From: CBDVBZ01 sp965372355
Lineage (GTDB): Bacteria > Krumholzibacteriota > Krumholzibacteriia > WVZY01
Reading direction: 5' to 3'
Length of the DNA stretch: 12,769 bases
Assembly (NCBI GenBank): GCA_965372355.1
Contig: CBDVBZ010000107.1
Location: 1 to 12,769 of the forward strand
Numbering within the stretch: the stretch's first letter is position 1; each line of letters opens with the position of its first letter. The translations under genes and the position numbers were made by a program. Positions 6,924-12,729 of the stretch are shown piece after piece. The notes beneath the pieces were generated by a model. The model searched no databases. It was not told the origin of the DNA and saw only the letters and a program-made list of their open reading frames with translations.

Positions 6924-8195
6924 TCACGCGCTCGGGCGGGTCACGGCCAGAATGTCGTTGAAGAACGTCGGGTAGGAACGGTCGATCACGAGGCTATCCC
7001 CGATATCCGTCTTACCATCTGCAAGCAAACCGGCGATCGACACCGCCATCGCAATTCCATGATCTTCGCACGGAGGCAGCTCGCCGCCCCGGAGTCGCGT
7101 GGGACCCCGAACAACAAAGCCATCGCCGCGCTCCTCGATGTCTGCGCCGAGCGTCTTCAGCCCGGCGACGATGGATGCAATACGCTCGCTCTGCTCGCGG
7201 TGAAGATCATCGGTGCAGCTCACGACGGTCTCACCTTCCGCCTGTGTTGCCGCAACGGCGAGAATCGGAAGCTCGGCAACGAGCGACGGTGTGAGCTCGC
7301 TCCCGACGATCTTCCCGGTGAGTTTGCTGAACCTGACCGCGATATCCGCGATGGGCTCCTCGAGAAACGAATCGCGATTGACATACTCGATGTCCGCACC
7401 CATCTCCGCGAGCACGTCGACAAAAGCCGTGCGCGTCGGGTTGACGCCCACCGTCGGCAGGTAAATCTCCGATCCCTCCAGGCAAAGCGCCGCCACGATA
7501 AACAGCGCCGCCGACGTAATGTCGCCGGGTACTGCGACCTGGATGGCCTTTGGTGCCGTGCCCCCGTGGATCGAGACCCTGTTATCTTTCTCGTCGATCG
7601 GTACGGACATGGCGCTGAGCAGGCGCTCGGTGTGATCTCGCGTGTGGATCGCCTCCTCGATGACGGTATCTCCCTCTGCCAGAAGGCCGGCAATGAGAAT
7701 CGCCGCCTTGCCTCGGGCGCTCACGCCTGGAGGACTGTAACTGATGGCTCTCAGCGGGCCGCCCTCGATCGTCATCGGCAGATGTCCCTTCGACGTCGTC
7801 ACCTTTGCGCCCATGCGCCTGAGCGGCTCGGCGATCGTCTCGATGGAGTACTTTCTCAGAGAGGTGTCGCCGTCAATCGTTGTCCGCAGGGGATGGCCGG
7901 AAAGAAGACCGGCCAGGAGACTGGTGGTTGTCAAAGAGCCGCCGGCATCCAGCGTCTGCCCGTCAGCAAGCGCTTTGGCGAGGACCAGAACCCGGCCGTC
8001 AGGCATTTCCTCTATGAAAGTGCCCAGTTGTCTCAAGCAGGACACCGTACTCTGGACATCGGCCGCCATGGGAACGCCTTCCACGACGTGTTTCCCCTTT
8101 GCAATCGACCCGAGGAGCAGGGCACGGTGAGCGATCGACTCATCGCCGGGCACACGGACGGTGCCTCGCATCTGTTCGGCCGGTTGGAGCAGCAT
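6924..8195 (-). CDS. aroA: EPSP synthase (AroA) homologue with most active-site residues replaced
   Basis: Along its full 423 residues this protein aligns with class II 5-enolpyruvylshikimate-3-phosphate synthases. These add the enolpyruvyl group to shikimate 3-phosphate in chorismate synthesis. Scaffold motifs are clear: VRVPGDxSIAHRALLLGS (14-31), LLAGLLSGHPLRTTIDGD, TRDHTERLL, VPGDITSAALFIVAAL, VGVNPTRTAF. The usual functional residues are not: Glu19 stands for the Lys of GDKS, Ser92 for the Arg of TTMR, Tyr116 for the Arg of RPM, Arg161 for the Gln of SAQ, Ala307 for the Asp of IDE, Glu334-Gln335 for the Lys-Glu of KESDR, Gly380 for the Arg of DHR, and Arg406 for Lys. It may be a pseudoenzyme or a carboxyvinyltransferase with another substrate; EPSP synthase activity is doubtful. 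The frame is open to a TTG at 8234, but the ATG at 8193-8195 has a GAGGA eight bases ahead. It lies 111 bases downstream of trpF. Confidence 0.82.
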   Translation of the reverse strand: MLLQPAEQMRGTVRVPGDESIAHRALLLGSIAKGKHVVEGVPMAADVQSTVSCLRQLGTFIEEMPDGRVLVLAKALADGQTLDAGGSLTTTSLLAGLLSGHPLRTTIDGDTSLRKYSIETIAEPLRRMGAKVTTSKGHLPMTIEGGPLRAISYSPPGVSARGKAAILIAGLLAEGDTVIEEAIHTRDHTERLLSAMSVPIDEKDNRVSIHGGTAPKAIQVAVPGDITSAALFIVAALCLEGSEIYLPTVGVNPTRTAFVDVLAEMGADIEYVNRDSFLEEPIADIAVRFSKLTGKIVGSELTPSLVAELPILAVAATQAEGETVVSCTDDLHREQSERIASIVAGLKTLGADIEERGDGFVVRGPTRLRGGELPPCEDHGIAMAVSIAGLLADGKTDIGDSLVIDRSYPTFFNDILAVTRPSA

Positions 8196-8203
8196 CTGAA
8201 TCG

Positions 8204-8208
8204 TCCTC
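8204..8208 (-). promoter_or_regulatory. Ribosome binding site deciding the aroA-like start
   Basis: GAGGA on the minus strand lies eight bases before the ATG at 8193-8195. The upstream TTG at 8234 has no such site and would add a basic 13-residue extension absent from the family. Confidence 0.55.
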
Positions 8209-8247
8209 GTGAAAGCCCGTCGCAGGGCACGCAAACACGCTGCACCC

Positions 8248-8267
8248 CGGGTAGACGATTATACCCG
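8248..8267 (-). promoter_or_regulatory. Dyad CGGGTA-N8-TACCCG overlapping a perfect -10 box
   Basis: CGGGTA (8248-8253) and TACCCG (8262-8267) are perfect inverted arms around an 8-base spacer. A TATAAT on the minus strand (8258-8263) sits inside the dyad. A matching -35 is not obvious. It could be an internal, operator-controlled promoter for the aroA-like gene about 60 bases upstream of its start, or a simple RNA hairpin in the trpF-aroA transcript. Confidence 0.35.
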
Positions 8268-8306
8268 TTCCTGGAGAGGAGTGGTGATGCGATTTCTGGT
8301 GGGAGG

Positions 8307-8936
8307 TCAGCGCCTGGCCTCGGCGACAAACCGGCTCAACGCGAGGGAGTCCTTTACCCCCGGCGATTTCTCGATCCCGCCCGCGACATCGATTCCGTAC
8401 GGATCCACACGCCGCACCGCCTCGCCGACGTTGTCCGGTGTCAGCCCGCCGCCAAGAAATATACGGTAACCCCGAGCGCGGAGGGTCGCGGCAACGGACC
8501 AGAGTTTTTCGTGGTGTCCGTTGGGTTTTCCGTCATGTCTGCCGTCGACGTCCAACGCGAAGTAGCTCGTTCGCGTGTATGCGGTGAGTACGGTCGGGTC
8601 GTCCAGTTCGTCGACACCAAACGTCTTGATGACGGGCAGCGAGAGACGCGCGAGGAGCGCGTTGCAGTATTCCGGGGATTCGCCTCCCCGCAGCTGGACC
8701 ATGTTCAAGTCACACGAACGCCCAATGGACGCTATCTCCCCGATCGGGGTGTCGCAGAACACACCGACGAGCATCGCCATGGGCAACGCCTCGCGGATCG
8801 CTCTGGCCGTGCGTACGGCGATCGGGTACGCTCCGCACGAAAAATCCAGACCGAGATAGTCCGCCCCGGCCGACACACTGAGTTTGGCGTCTTCGACCGA
8901 TGTGATTCCGCAGATCTTTATGCGTGTCTCTTGCAT
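8307..8936 (-). CDS. trpF: TrpF-family phosphoribosylanthranilate isomerase homologue with altered substrate-binding loops
   Basis: TrpF is a TIM-barrel enzyme that converts phosphoribosylanthranilate to CdRP in tryptophan synthesis. Of the catalytic pair, the general base Cys9 in IKICGIT and the general acid Asp129 in FALDVDG are both present. The phosphate-binding segments LGGGLTPDNV and GIDVAGGIEKSPGVKD (from about 161 to 196) are also good. Other conserved spots are changed: the SPR/SKR segment that carries the substrate-binding Arg reads GAYPIAV, QLHG reads QLRG, and the GGxGxxFDW loop reads GKPNGHHEKLW. So the enzyme may be a divergent TrpF or may act on a related ribulose/ribosylamine substrate. 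The ATG at 8934-8936 (209 residues) is preferred over the TTG at 8942, because AGGAG sits six bases ahead of the ATG. It is the first gene after the attenuator-like leader and precedes the aroA-like gene. Confidence 0.85.
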   Translation of the reverse strand: MQETRIKICGITSVEDAKLSVSAGADYLGLDFSCGAYPIAVRTARAIREALPMAMLVGVFCDTPIGEIASIGRSCDLNMVQLRGGESPEYCNALLARLSLPVIKTFGVDELDDPTVLTAYTRTSYFALDVDGRHDGKPNGHHEKLWSVAATLRARGYRIFLGGGLTPDNVGEAVRRVDPYGIDVAGGIEKSPGVKDSLALSRFVAEARR

Positions 8937-8942
8937 GACCAA

Positions 8943-8947
8943 CTCCT
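8943..8947 (-). promoter_or_regulatory. Ribosome binding site of trpF
   Basis: AGGAG on the minus strand lies six bases before the ATG at 8934-8936. It fixes the start and rules out the TTG at 8940-8942, which touches the site. Confidence 0.7.
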
Positions 8948-9013
8948 GCTATCGAATAACATCCCGTTTTACCGGTGTGCTCGACCAGGCGATGCGCCGG
9001 GCAAACGGAATAC

Positions 9014-9045
9014 AAAAAAACCACTTTCTTCGGATCGGAAAGTGG
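9014..9045 (-). terminator. Intrinsic terminator upstream of trpF (attenuator)
   Basis: On the minus strand CCACTTTC and GAAAGTGG form a perfect 8-bp stem (arms 9038-9045 and 9021-9028) with a 9-base loop, followed at once by seven T (9014-9020). It ends about 78 bases before the trpF ATG and lies downstream of a minus-strand promoter, with no intact long gene between them. That is the position of an attenuator. It could instead be the terminator of a lost minus-strand gene. Confidence 0.85.
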
Positions 9046-9112
9046 GCGGTTAACGAATTATTTGCTGGAGATTGTTAACCGGAGCGAGACGCCGTACGCC
9101 CACATTTCGCCG
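9038..9112 (-). promoter_or_regulatory. Competing leader structures: anti-terminator candidate and GTTAAC hairpin
   Basis: The leader segment at 9097-9112 contains CGGCGAAATGTGGGCG on the minus strand. It can pair with the terminator 5' arm and its flank at 9038-9049 (CCGCCCACTTTC): seven contiguous pairs GTGGGCG/CGCCCAC, then AAA and CGG with small bulges. A second hairpin, CGGTTAAC (9074-9081) with GTTAACCG (9047-9054) around a 19-base loop, abuts the terminator and shares bases with the anti-terminator. The structures cannot all form together, as expected of an attenuator. Pairing was judged by eye, not folded. Confidence 0.5.
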
Positions 9113-9182
9113 TTGATGGTGTATAACACCAGAAACGGCCGCGCGAACGGTAGCTGCGAATCTGCTCTGCCATGGGTTTCAT
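9075..9182 (-). CDS. Possible 35-residue leader peptide with Phe-Trp-Cys-Tyr codons
   Basis: The frame starts ATGAAACCCATG and ends TAA at 9075-9077, inside the 5' arm of the GTTAAC hairpin. Codons 17-20 are TTC TGG TGT TAT (Phe, Trp, Cys, Tyr; 9123-9134), so all three aromatic amino acids fall within four codons. They lie some 10 bases upstream of the anti-terminator segment at 9097-9112. A ribosome paused there would leave that segment free, which is the geometry of amino-acid attenuation. Points against: there is only one Trp codon, no good ribosome binding site precedes either ATG, and short frames occur by chance. An alternative frame across the same bases is noted under rejected items. 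Confidence 0.4.
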   Translation of the reverse strand: MKPMAEQIRSYRSRGRFWCYTPSTAKCGRTASRSG

Positions 9183-9233
9183 CTTACTAGAACGACCGCG
9201 AACCGACGACACGCCGGCTCGCGACTGTATATA

Positions 9234-9262
9234 ATACTACTCAATATGAGGGCTAAAGTCAA
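9234..9262 (-). promoter_or_regulatory. Sigma70-like promoter for the trpF leader transcript
   Basis: On the minus strand TTGACT (9257-9262) and TAGTAT (9234-9239) are separated by exactly 17 bases; further AT-rich hexamers TATTAT and TATATA follow. A start near 9227 would give a leader of about 290 bases before trpF that includes the small reading frame and the terminator. Confidence 0.55.
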
Positions 9263-9272
9263 GGCGGAAGGT

Positions 9273-9287
9273 ACCGACAAGGTCGGT
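9273..9287. repeat. Inverted repeat upstream of the trpF leader promoter
   Basis: ACCGAC (9273-9278) and GTCGGT (9282-9287) are perfect arms around AAG. The repeat ends about 10 bases upstream of the -35 hexamer of the leftward promoter, a position suited to an activator or operator site. Nothing else supports binding. Confidence 0.3.
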
Positions 9288-9628
9288 GCAAACTCGATTC
9301 GCCAAGCCGCCAGACGTGCCGAAATGCATACGTGAATGATGACGGGACGACCGACCGGTGCGAGTGCGGGTGAGTGTGCCGAATACGTGATGGAGACGAT
9401 GAAAGATCCATCGCTGGAGAAGCGTTTCATCGAATACAACGGGGCGCAATCGGTATCGGCGTCACGCTTGTCAGCGCCGTAACGGCTTGTGACAGAGCCG
9501 GTTGCCGGATCTACCGGCGGTCGTACGGCACTAGGCCGAGCAACCGCTCCGTTTTTGGTGTTTCCCCGGCGTGCGCTTTCGTACATAATTAGTATATAAC
9601 GATGGCCTTGGGCCACGTTGTTGCATAT

Positions 9629-9669
9629 GCCGATTGGAGCTGACAACCTTTGGTTGCAGCTCAATCGGC
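9629..9669 (+). repeat. Long hairpin in the 5' region of the lipoprotein gene
   Basis: Three stacked helices can form: GCCGATT/AATCGGC (7 bp), GAGCTG/CAGCTC (6 bp) and CAACC/GGTTG (5 bp), with single-base bulges at 9636 and 9643 and a TTT loop (9649-9651). The 18 pairs make this a stable structure about 70 bases upstream of the lipoprotein ATG. No U-run follows, so it is not an intrinsic terminator; an untranslated-leader structure is more likely. Confidence 0.55.
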
Positions 9670-9723
9670 CAGAGAACACCCCACGACACAAATCTCGACC
9701 CCACATTGGATATACAGCGGCTT

Positions 9724-9733
9724 GAGGGAGGTG
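9724..9733 (+). promoter_or_regulatory. Ribosome binding site deciding the lipoprotein start
   Basis: GAGGGAGGTG ends five bases before the ATG at 9739-9741. The frame is open upstream to a TTG at 9634, but that lies inside the long hairpin and would put 35 polar residues ahead of the signal peptide. Confidence 0.75.
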
Positions 9734-9738
9734 CCCTG

Positions 9739-10980
9739 ATGGGACGAAAGCTTTTCTATCTGCGCGTTGCCGCAGTTCTCAGTTGTCTTCTTCTTATACT
9801 CGGATTTCTGGCGTCCTGCAGCGACGATTCGCCAACCGAAGCGGGCAACACCGGTACGGGCGGTCAGGTTGACCCCAACGGCGCCGCGGATTTCATGCTG
9901 GGATCGGCAACCGTCGACGGTTTGCCGGACGGGCGTATTGATGTCTGGGCTCACAATCTGACCGTGAGCGATGACTCTGCAGGTGTCGTTGTGTCGTTTG
10001 ACGTCGTTCTTCATAATCGATCCCGGACCGACGCGCATGCGCCGATCATGTTCTGGATAACCAAAATCATCCCCAACGATGTCCATGTGTTGAACTCGGA
10101 TATTGTGTATATCACCGAGGGTCCGCCCGGGTTTGATTTCAGCGATCAGCTGGGTGGCGACAATAAGCTCGAGGCCGGTGAGATATCGGGTCCCAGGATG
10201 GTGAAGTTCGGGATGGATGAGCTACAGTCGTTTTCGATCGGTTTCCGAGTCACGGTGGGTACGCCACCCGATGACGCCGTTGTTTCCGGTGTTGTGTTTA
10301 ATGATCGCAACCGCAATGGCCGGCGTGAGAGCGACGAATGGGGTATACGCGGAGTCGAACTGAGGATGACCGGTGTCCAGGAGACGATGCCCCCCGAGAT
10401 TCTCCGAGAGGCAATCACGGATGACCGTGGGTACTACGGGTTCCGGGGCGTGCCGGCGGGGATCCACAAGATCGAGGTGCTCAACGCGCCACACTGGGTG
10501 TCCACCACCCCCAACCCCATGATCGTCACGCTGGTCGAGGTTCCGTCGGGTGTGATACCGATCGAGAATGTTGACTTCGGGTTTTTCTCGGCGGATACAG
10601 TCCCGCCACCGGTATTTGGGCCCGTCCCGGTTGGCCCGGGCTCACACAACGACACGCTCTACACCGGCTCTTTTGTGGTGCGGTCGTATGGCCCGCTCCA
10701 GGCGTACGTTCTCGAAGTGATGGTGCCACCGATACTCTCACCAGCAGATAGCCCGTTCCTGATGCGGGTCGATGAAGCGAAGGTGTGGATCAATCAGGAA
10801 CCGGTCTATCGGTTCTGGTGTGAGCCGGGCCGGGAGGTCTGTTTCCCGAGTCGTTATGTGAACATTCCGGCGGGGATCATCGTCCCCGAGCGAAACAGCA
10901 TTCGAATCGAAGTACGGGGCGGCAATCGGGCTTTCCTGATCTTCTCGATCCTGCGTCGCCCCGATCTGGCGGCGCAGTGA
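9739..10980 (+). CDS. Surface/periplasmic lipoprotein with an SdrD_B-like beta-sandwich domain
   Basis: The 413-residue product has a lipoprotein signal (RKLFYLRV, a hydrophobic run, then LASC with Cys27) and a Ser/Thr/Gly-rich tether to about 48. Residues 50-174 look like an all-beta domain that I do not recognise. It starts ADFMLGSATVDGLPDGRIDV and includes conserved-looking FDVVLHNRS and IGFRVTVG strands. Residues 182-283 resemble an SdrD_B/prealbumin-like repeat: VSGVVFNDRNRNGRRESDEWG, with an Asp/Asn-rich loop likely to bind calcium, then ITDDRGYYGFRGVPAG. The C-terminal part (about 300-405) is again beta-rich, with Cys361 and Cys368 close enough for a disulfide. It is probably anchored in the outer membrane with a binding or structural role; no enzymatic motif is seen. 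It is not obviously linked to its neighbours. Confidence 0.85.
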   Translation: MGRKLFYLRVAAVLSCLLLILGFLASCSDDSPTEAGNTGTGGQVDPNGAADFMLGSATVDGLPDGRIDVWAHNLTVSDDSAGVVVSFDVVLHNRSRTDAHAPIMFWITKIIPNDVHVLNSDIVYITEGPPGFDFSDQLGGDNKLEAGEISGPRMVKFGMDELQSFSIGFRVTVGTPPDDAVVSGVVFNDRNRNGRRESDEWGIRGVELRMTGVQETMPPEILREAITDDRGYYGFRGVPAGIHKIEVLNAPHWVSTTPNPMIVTLVEVPSGVIPIENVDFGFFSADTVPPPVFGPVPVGPGSHNDTLYTGSFVVRSYGPLQAYVLEVMVPPILSPADSPFLMRVDEAKVWINQEPVYRFWCEPGREVCFPSRYVNIPAGIIVPERNSIRIEVRGGNRAFLIFSILRRPDLAAQ

Positions 10981-10990
10981 AAACGCCCTT

Positions 10991-11019
10991 TTGACTACGC
11001 CGCGGCAGACCGGTATACT
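10991..11019 (+). promoter_or_regulatory. Sigma70-like promoter of the fumarase gene
   Basis: TTGACT (10991-10996) and TATACT (11014-11019) are separated by exactly 17 bases. It begins 10 bases after the lipoprotein stop codon, with the expected start near 11025-11027. The fumarase gene is therefore probably its own transcription unit. Confidence 0.7.
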
Positions 11020-11035
11020 CTCCGAAAACGTACAA

Positions 11036-11065
11036 AGCGTGCTGCGTCGAAAGACGCAGCACGCT
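11036..11065 (+). repeat. Perfect 13-bp hairpin with GAAA tetraloop in the fumarase leader
   Basis: AGCGTGCTGCGTC and GACGCAGCACGCT are exact inverted arms around a GAAA loop. It lies about 10 bases downstream of the predicted fumarase transcript start and 47 bases before the ATG. Only a short CTTT lies some 10 bases beyond it, so it is a poor intrinsic terminator for the lipoprotein gene. It could be a 5' mRNA stabiliser, a regulatory stem-loop, or a terminator acting without a U-run. Confidence 0.75.
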
Positions 11066-11112
11066 CCGCACTGACTCTTTAATCGTCATGTAACGGGACG
11101 GGGTGGTTTGTC

Positions 11113-12729
11113 ATGACAGAGTTTATCTACCGTCCGCCCTATGAGCGCGGGGAGGACAAGACATCGTATCGGTTGCTAACGAAGGACGGGGTTTCCACAT
11201 CCACATTCGAAGGGCAGCCTATTCTGAAGGTGGAGGCCGAGGCGCTGAGCGGGCTCGCCCGCCAGGCGCTGAGCGACGTCAGCTATCTGTTCCGGACCAG
11301 TCATCTCGAGTCGCTCGCACGAATACTCGATGACCCGGAGGCCTCGGGTAACGATCGCTTCGTGGCTCTTACGCTGCTCAAGAACTCCGTCATCTCCTCG
11401 GAGCGGGTTCTGCCGAGTTGCCAGGATACGGGCACGGCGATTGTTTTTGCCAAGAAAGGTCAACGCGTGTGGACGGACATCAGCGACGAGGAAGCGCTGA
11501 GCCGGGGCATCTTCAACGCGTACACCGAGGAAAACTTGAGATACTCGCAGATGGCGCCGCTTACGATGTATGAGGAAGTCAATACGGGCTGCAATCTGCC
11601 CGCACAGATCGACATCGCGGCGGTACCGGGTGACGAGTATAACTTTCTGTTTGTTGCCAAAGGCGGCGGGTCGGCGAACAAGATGTTTCTCTATCAGGAG
11701 ACGAAGGCGATACTCAATCCGGACCGGTTGCCAAAGTACATCGCAGAGAAGCTTCTCACGTTGGGGACGGCTGCGTGCCCGCCGTATCATCTCGCAGTAG
11801 TGATCGGCGGGACATCGGCAGAAATGACGATGAAAATGCTCAAGCTCGCAAGCGCGCGCTATCTCGACGGTCTGCCCGACAAGGGGTCGAAGCAGGGGAC
11901 GGCGTTTCGGGACAGGGAGATGGAGAATACGGTCCTCGAGCTCGCGAAGAACACGGGGATCGGCGCCCAGTTTGGCGGCAGGTATTTTGCGCACGATGTC
12001 CGTGTGATCCGCCTGCCCCGCCACGGCGCGTCGCTGCCCGTCGCGCTTGGTGTGAGCTGCAGCGCGGATCGCAACATCCTTGGCAGGATTACGGCGGACG
12101 GCGTGTTCATCGAGCAGCTCGAACAGAATCCGGCGCGGTTCCTCCCGAGTGTTGAGACCGATGAGGCCGGTGAAACGGTCGCGATCGATATGGATCAGCC
12201 GATGGATCAGATTCGAGCGGAACTCAGCAAACACCCGGTCAAGACGCGGGTGCTCTTAAGCGGCAAGCTGATCGTTGCACGAGATATCGCCCACGCGAAG
12301 CTCCAGGAGCGGATCGACGCGGGCGAAGATCTGCCGCAGTATATCAAGGATCATCCCGTCTATTACGCCGGTCCCGCAAAGACACCAAAGGGTTATGTGT
12401 CGGGTAGTTTCGGACCGACGACGGCGGGACGCATGGACTCGTATGTCGCGAGCTTCCAGAAGCTCGGCGGATCGCTGGTGATGCTGGCCAAGGGCAACCG
12501 CACCCGTCAGGTCACGGACGCCTGCAAGAAGTACGGCGGGTTCTATCTCGGGTCGATTGGTGGGCCGGCGGCGATCCTCGCGCACGACAACATTACCGAT
12601 GTCAAGGTGGTCGAGTTCGAGGAGCTTGGCATGGAGGCGATCTGGGAAATCACCGTCAAGGACTTCCCGGCGTTTATCATTGTCGATGACAAGGGGAATG
12701 ATTTCTTCGAAGCGATCCTGAGGCCCTAG
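11113..12729 (+). CDS. fumA: Class I fumarate hydratase (iron-sulfur fumarase)
   Basis: The enzyme interconverts fumarate and (S)-malate in the citric acid cycle, in the cytoplasm. The 538-residue protein is full length (E. coli FumA/FumB are 548) and is recognisable throughout. The three 4Fe-4S ligands are present as Cys103 in LPSCQDTGTA, Cys222 in GTAACPPYH and Cys316 in GVSCSADRN. Substrate-side segments are intact too: RYSQMAPLTMYEEVNTG, KGGGSANK, GAQFGGRYFAHDVRVIRLPR, GRDIAHAK-type VARDIAHAK, and GPTTAGRMDSY near the C-terminal beta domain. Both the alpha (N-terminal) and beta (C-terminal) parts are fused in one chain, unlike two-subunit fumarases. The ATG at 11113 is preceded by a modest GGGGTGG. 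A clear promoter and a leader hairpin lie just upstream. The cluster is oxygen-sensitive in this family, which fits a microaerobic or denitrifying lifestyle but does not prove it. Confidence 0.95.
   Translation: MTEFIYRPPYERGEDKTSYRLLTKDGVSTSTFEGQPILKVEAEALSGLARQALSDVSYLFRTSHLESLARILDDPEASGNDRFVALTLLKNSVISSERVLPSCQDTGTAIVFAKKGQRVWTDISDEEALSRGIFNAYTEENLRYSQMAPLTMYEEVNTGCNLPAQIDIAAVPGDEYNFLFVAKGGGSANKMFLYQETKAILNPDRLPKYIAEKLLTLGTAACPPYHLAVVIGGTSAEMTMKMLKLASARYLDGLPDKGSKQGTAFRDREMENTVLELAKNTGIGAQFGGRYFAHDVRVIRLPRHGASLPVALGVSCSADRNILGRITADGVFIEQLEQNPARFLPSVETDEAGETVAIDMDQPMDQIRAELSKHPVKTRVLLSGKLIVARDIAHAKLQERIDAGEDLPQYIKDHPVYYAGPAKTPKGYVSGSFGPTTAGRMDSYVASFQKLGGSLVMLAKGNRTRQVTDACKKYGGFYLGSIGGPAAILAHDNITDVKVVEFEELGMEAIWEITVKDFPAFIIVDDKGNDFFEAILRP

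Larger units (their letters stand above)
9263..9738. other. Divergent intergenic region, no gene supported
   Basis: This stretch separates the leftward trpF transcript from the rightward lipoprotein gene. Open frames exist on both strands (for example 9374-9592 plus and 9237-9449 minus), but none has a recognisable domain or a ribosome site. Visible structure is limited to the ACCGAC-AAG-GTCGGT dyad at 9273-9287, a small GCCGG/CCGGC repeat near 9500, an AT-rich patch at 9583-9599 that may hold the -10 of the rightward promoter, and the long hairpin at 9629-9669. Confidence 0.6.

Noticed and set aside
7059..9053. 664-codon open frame on the plus strand
   Set aside because: It lies fully antisense to the aroA-like and trpF genes, runs through the terminator, is Arg-rich and has no recognisable domain. 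It is a typical shadow frame in GC-rich DNA.
9058..9183. Minus-strand frame ending WAYGVSLRLTISSK just before the terminator, resembling a beta-barrel C-terminus
   Set aside because: It has no start codon, is closed by a stop upstream at 9184-9186, and no continuation was recognised further upstream. It could be the remnant of a decayed gene whose terminator remains, which is the main alternative to the attenuator idea, but the evidence is too thin for a feature.
8937..9240. T-box riboswitch ahead of trpF
   Set aside because: No TGGNACCGCG-type T-box sequence was found in the leader, so an uncharged-tRNA sensor of that class is not supported.
9374..9592. 72-codon plus-strand frame
   Set aside because: No ribosome binding site, no recognisable motif, and it ends within the AT-rich promoter-like patch.
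9179..9706. 175-codon minus-strand frame in the intergenic region
   Set aside because: It has no ribosome site, no domain, erratic composition, and overlaps the hairpin and the ribosome site region of the lipoprotein gene.
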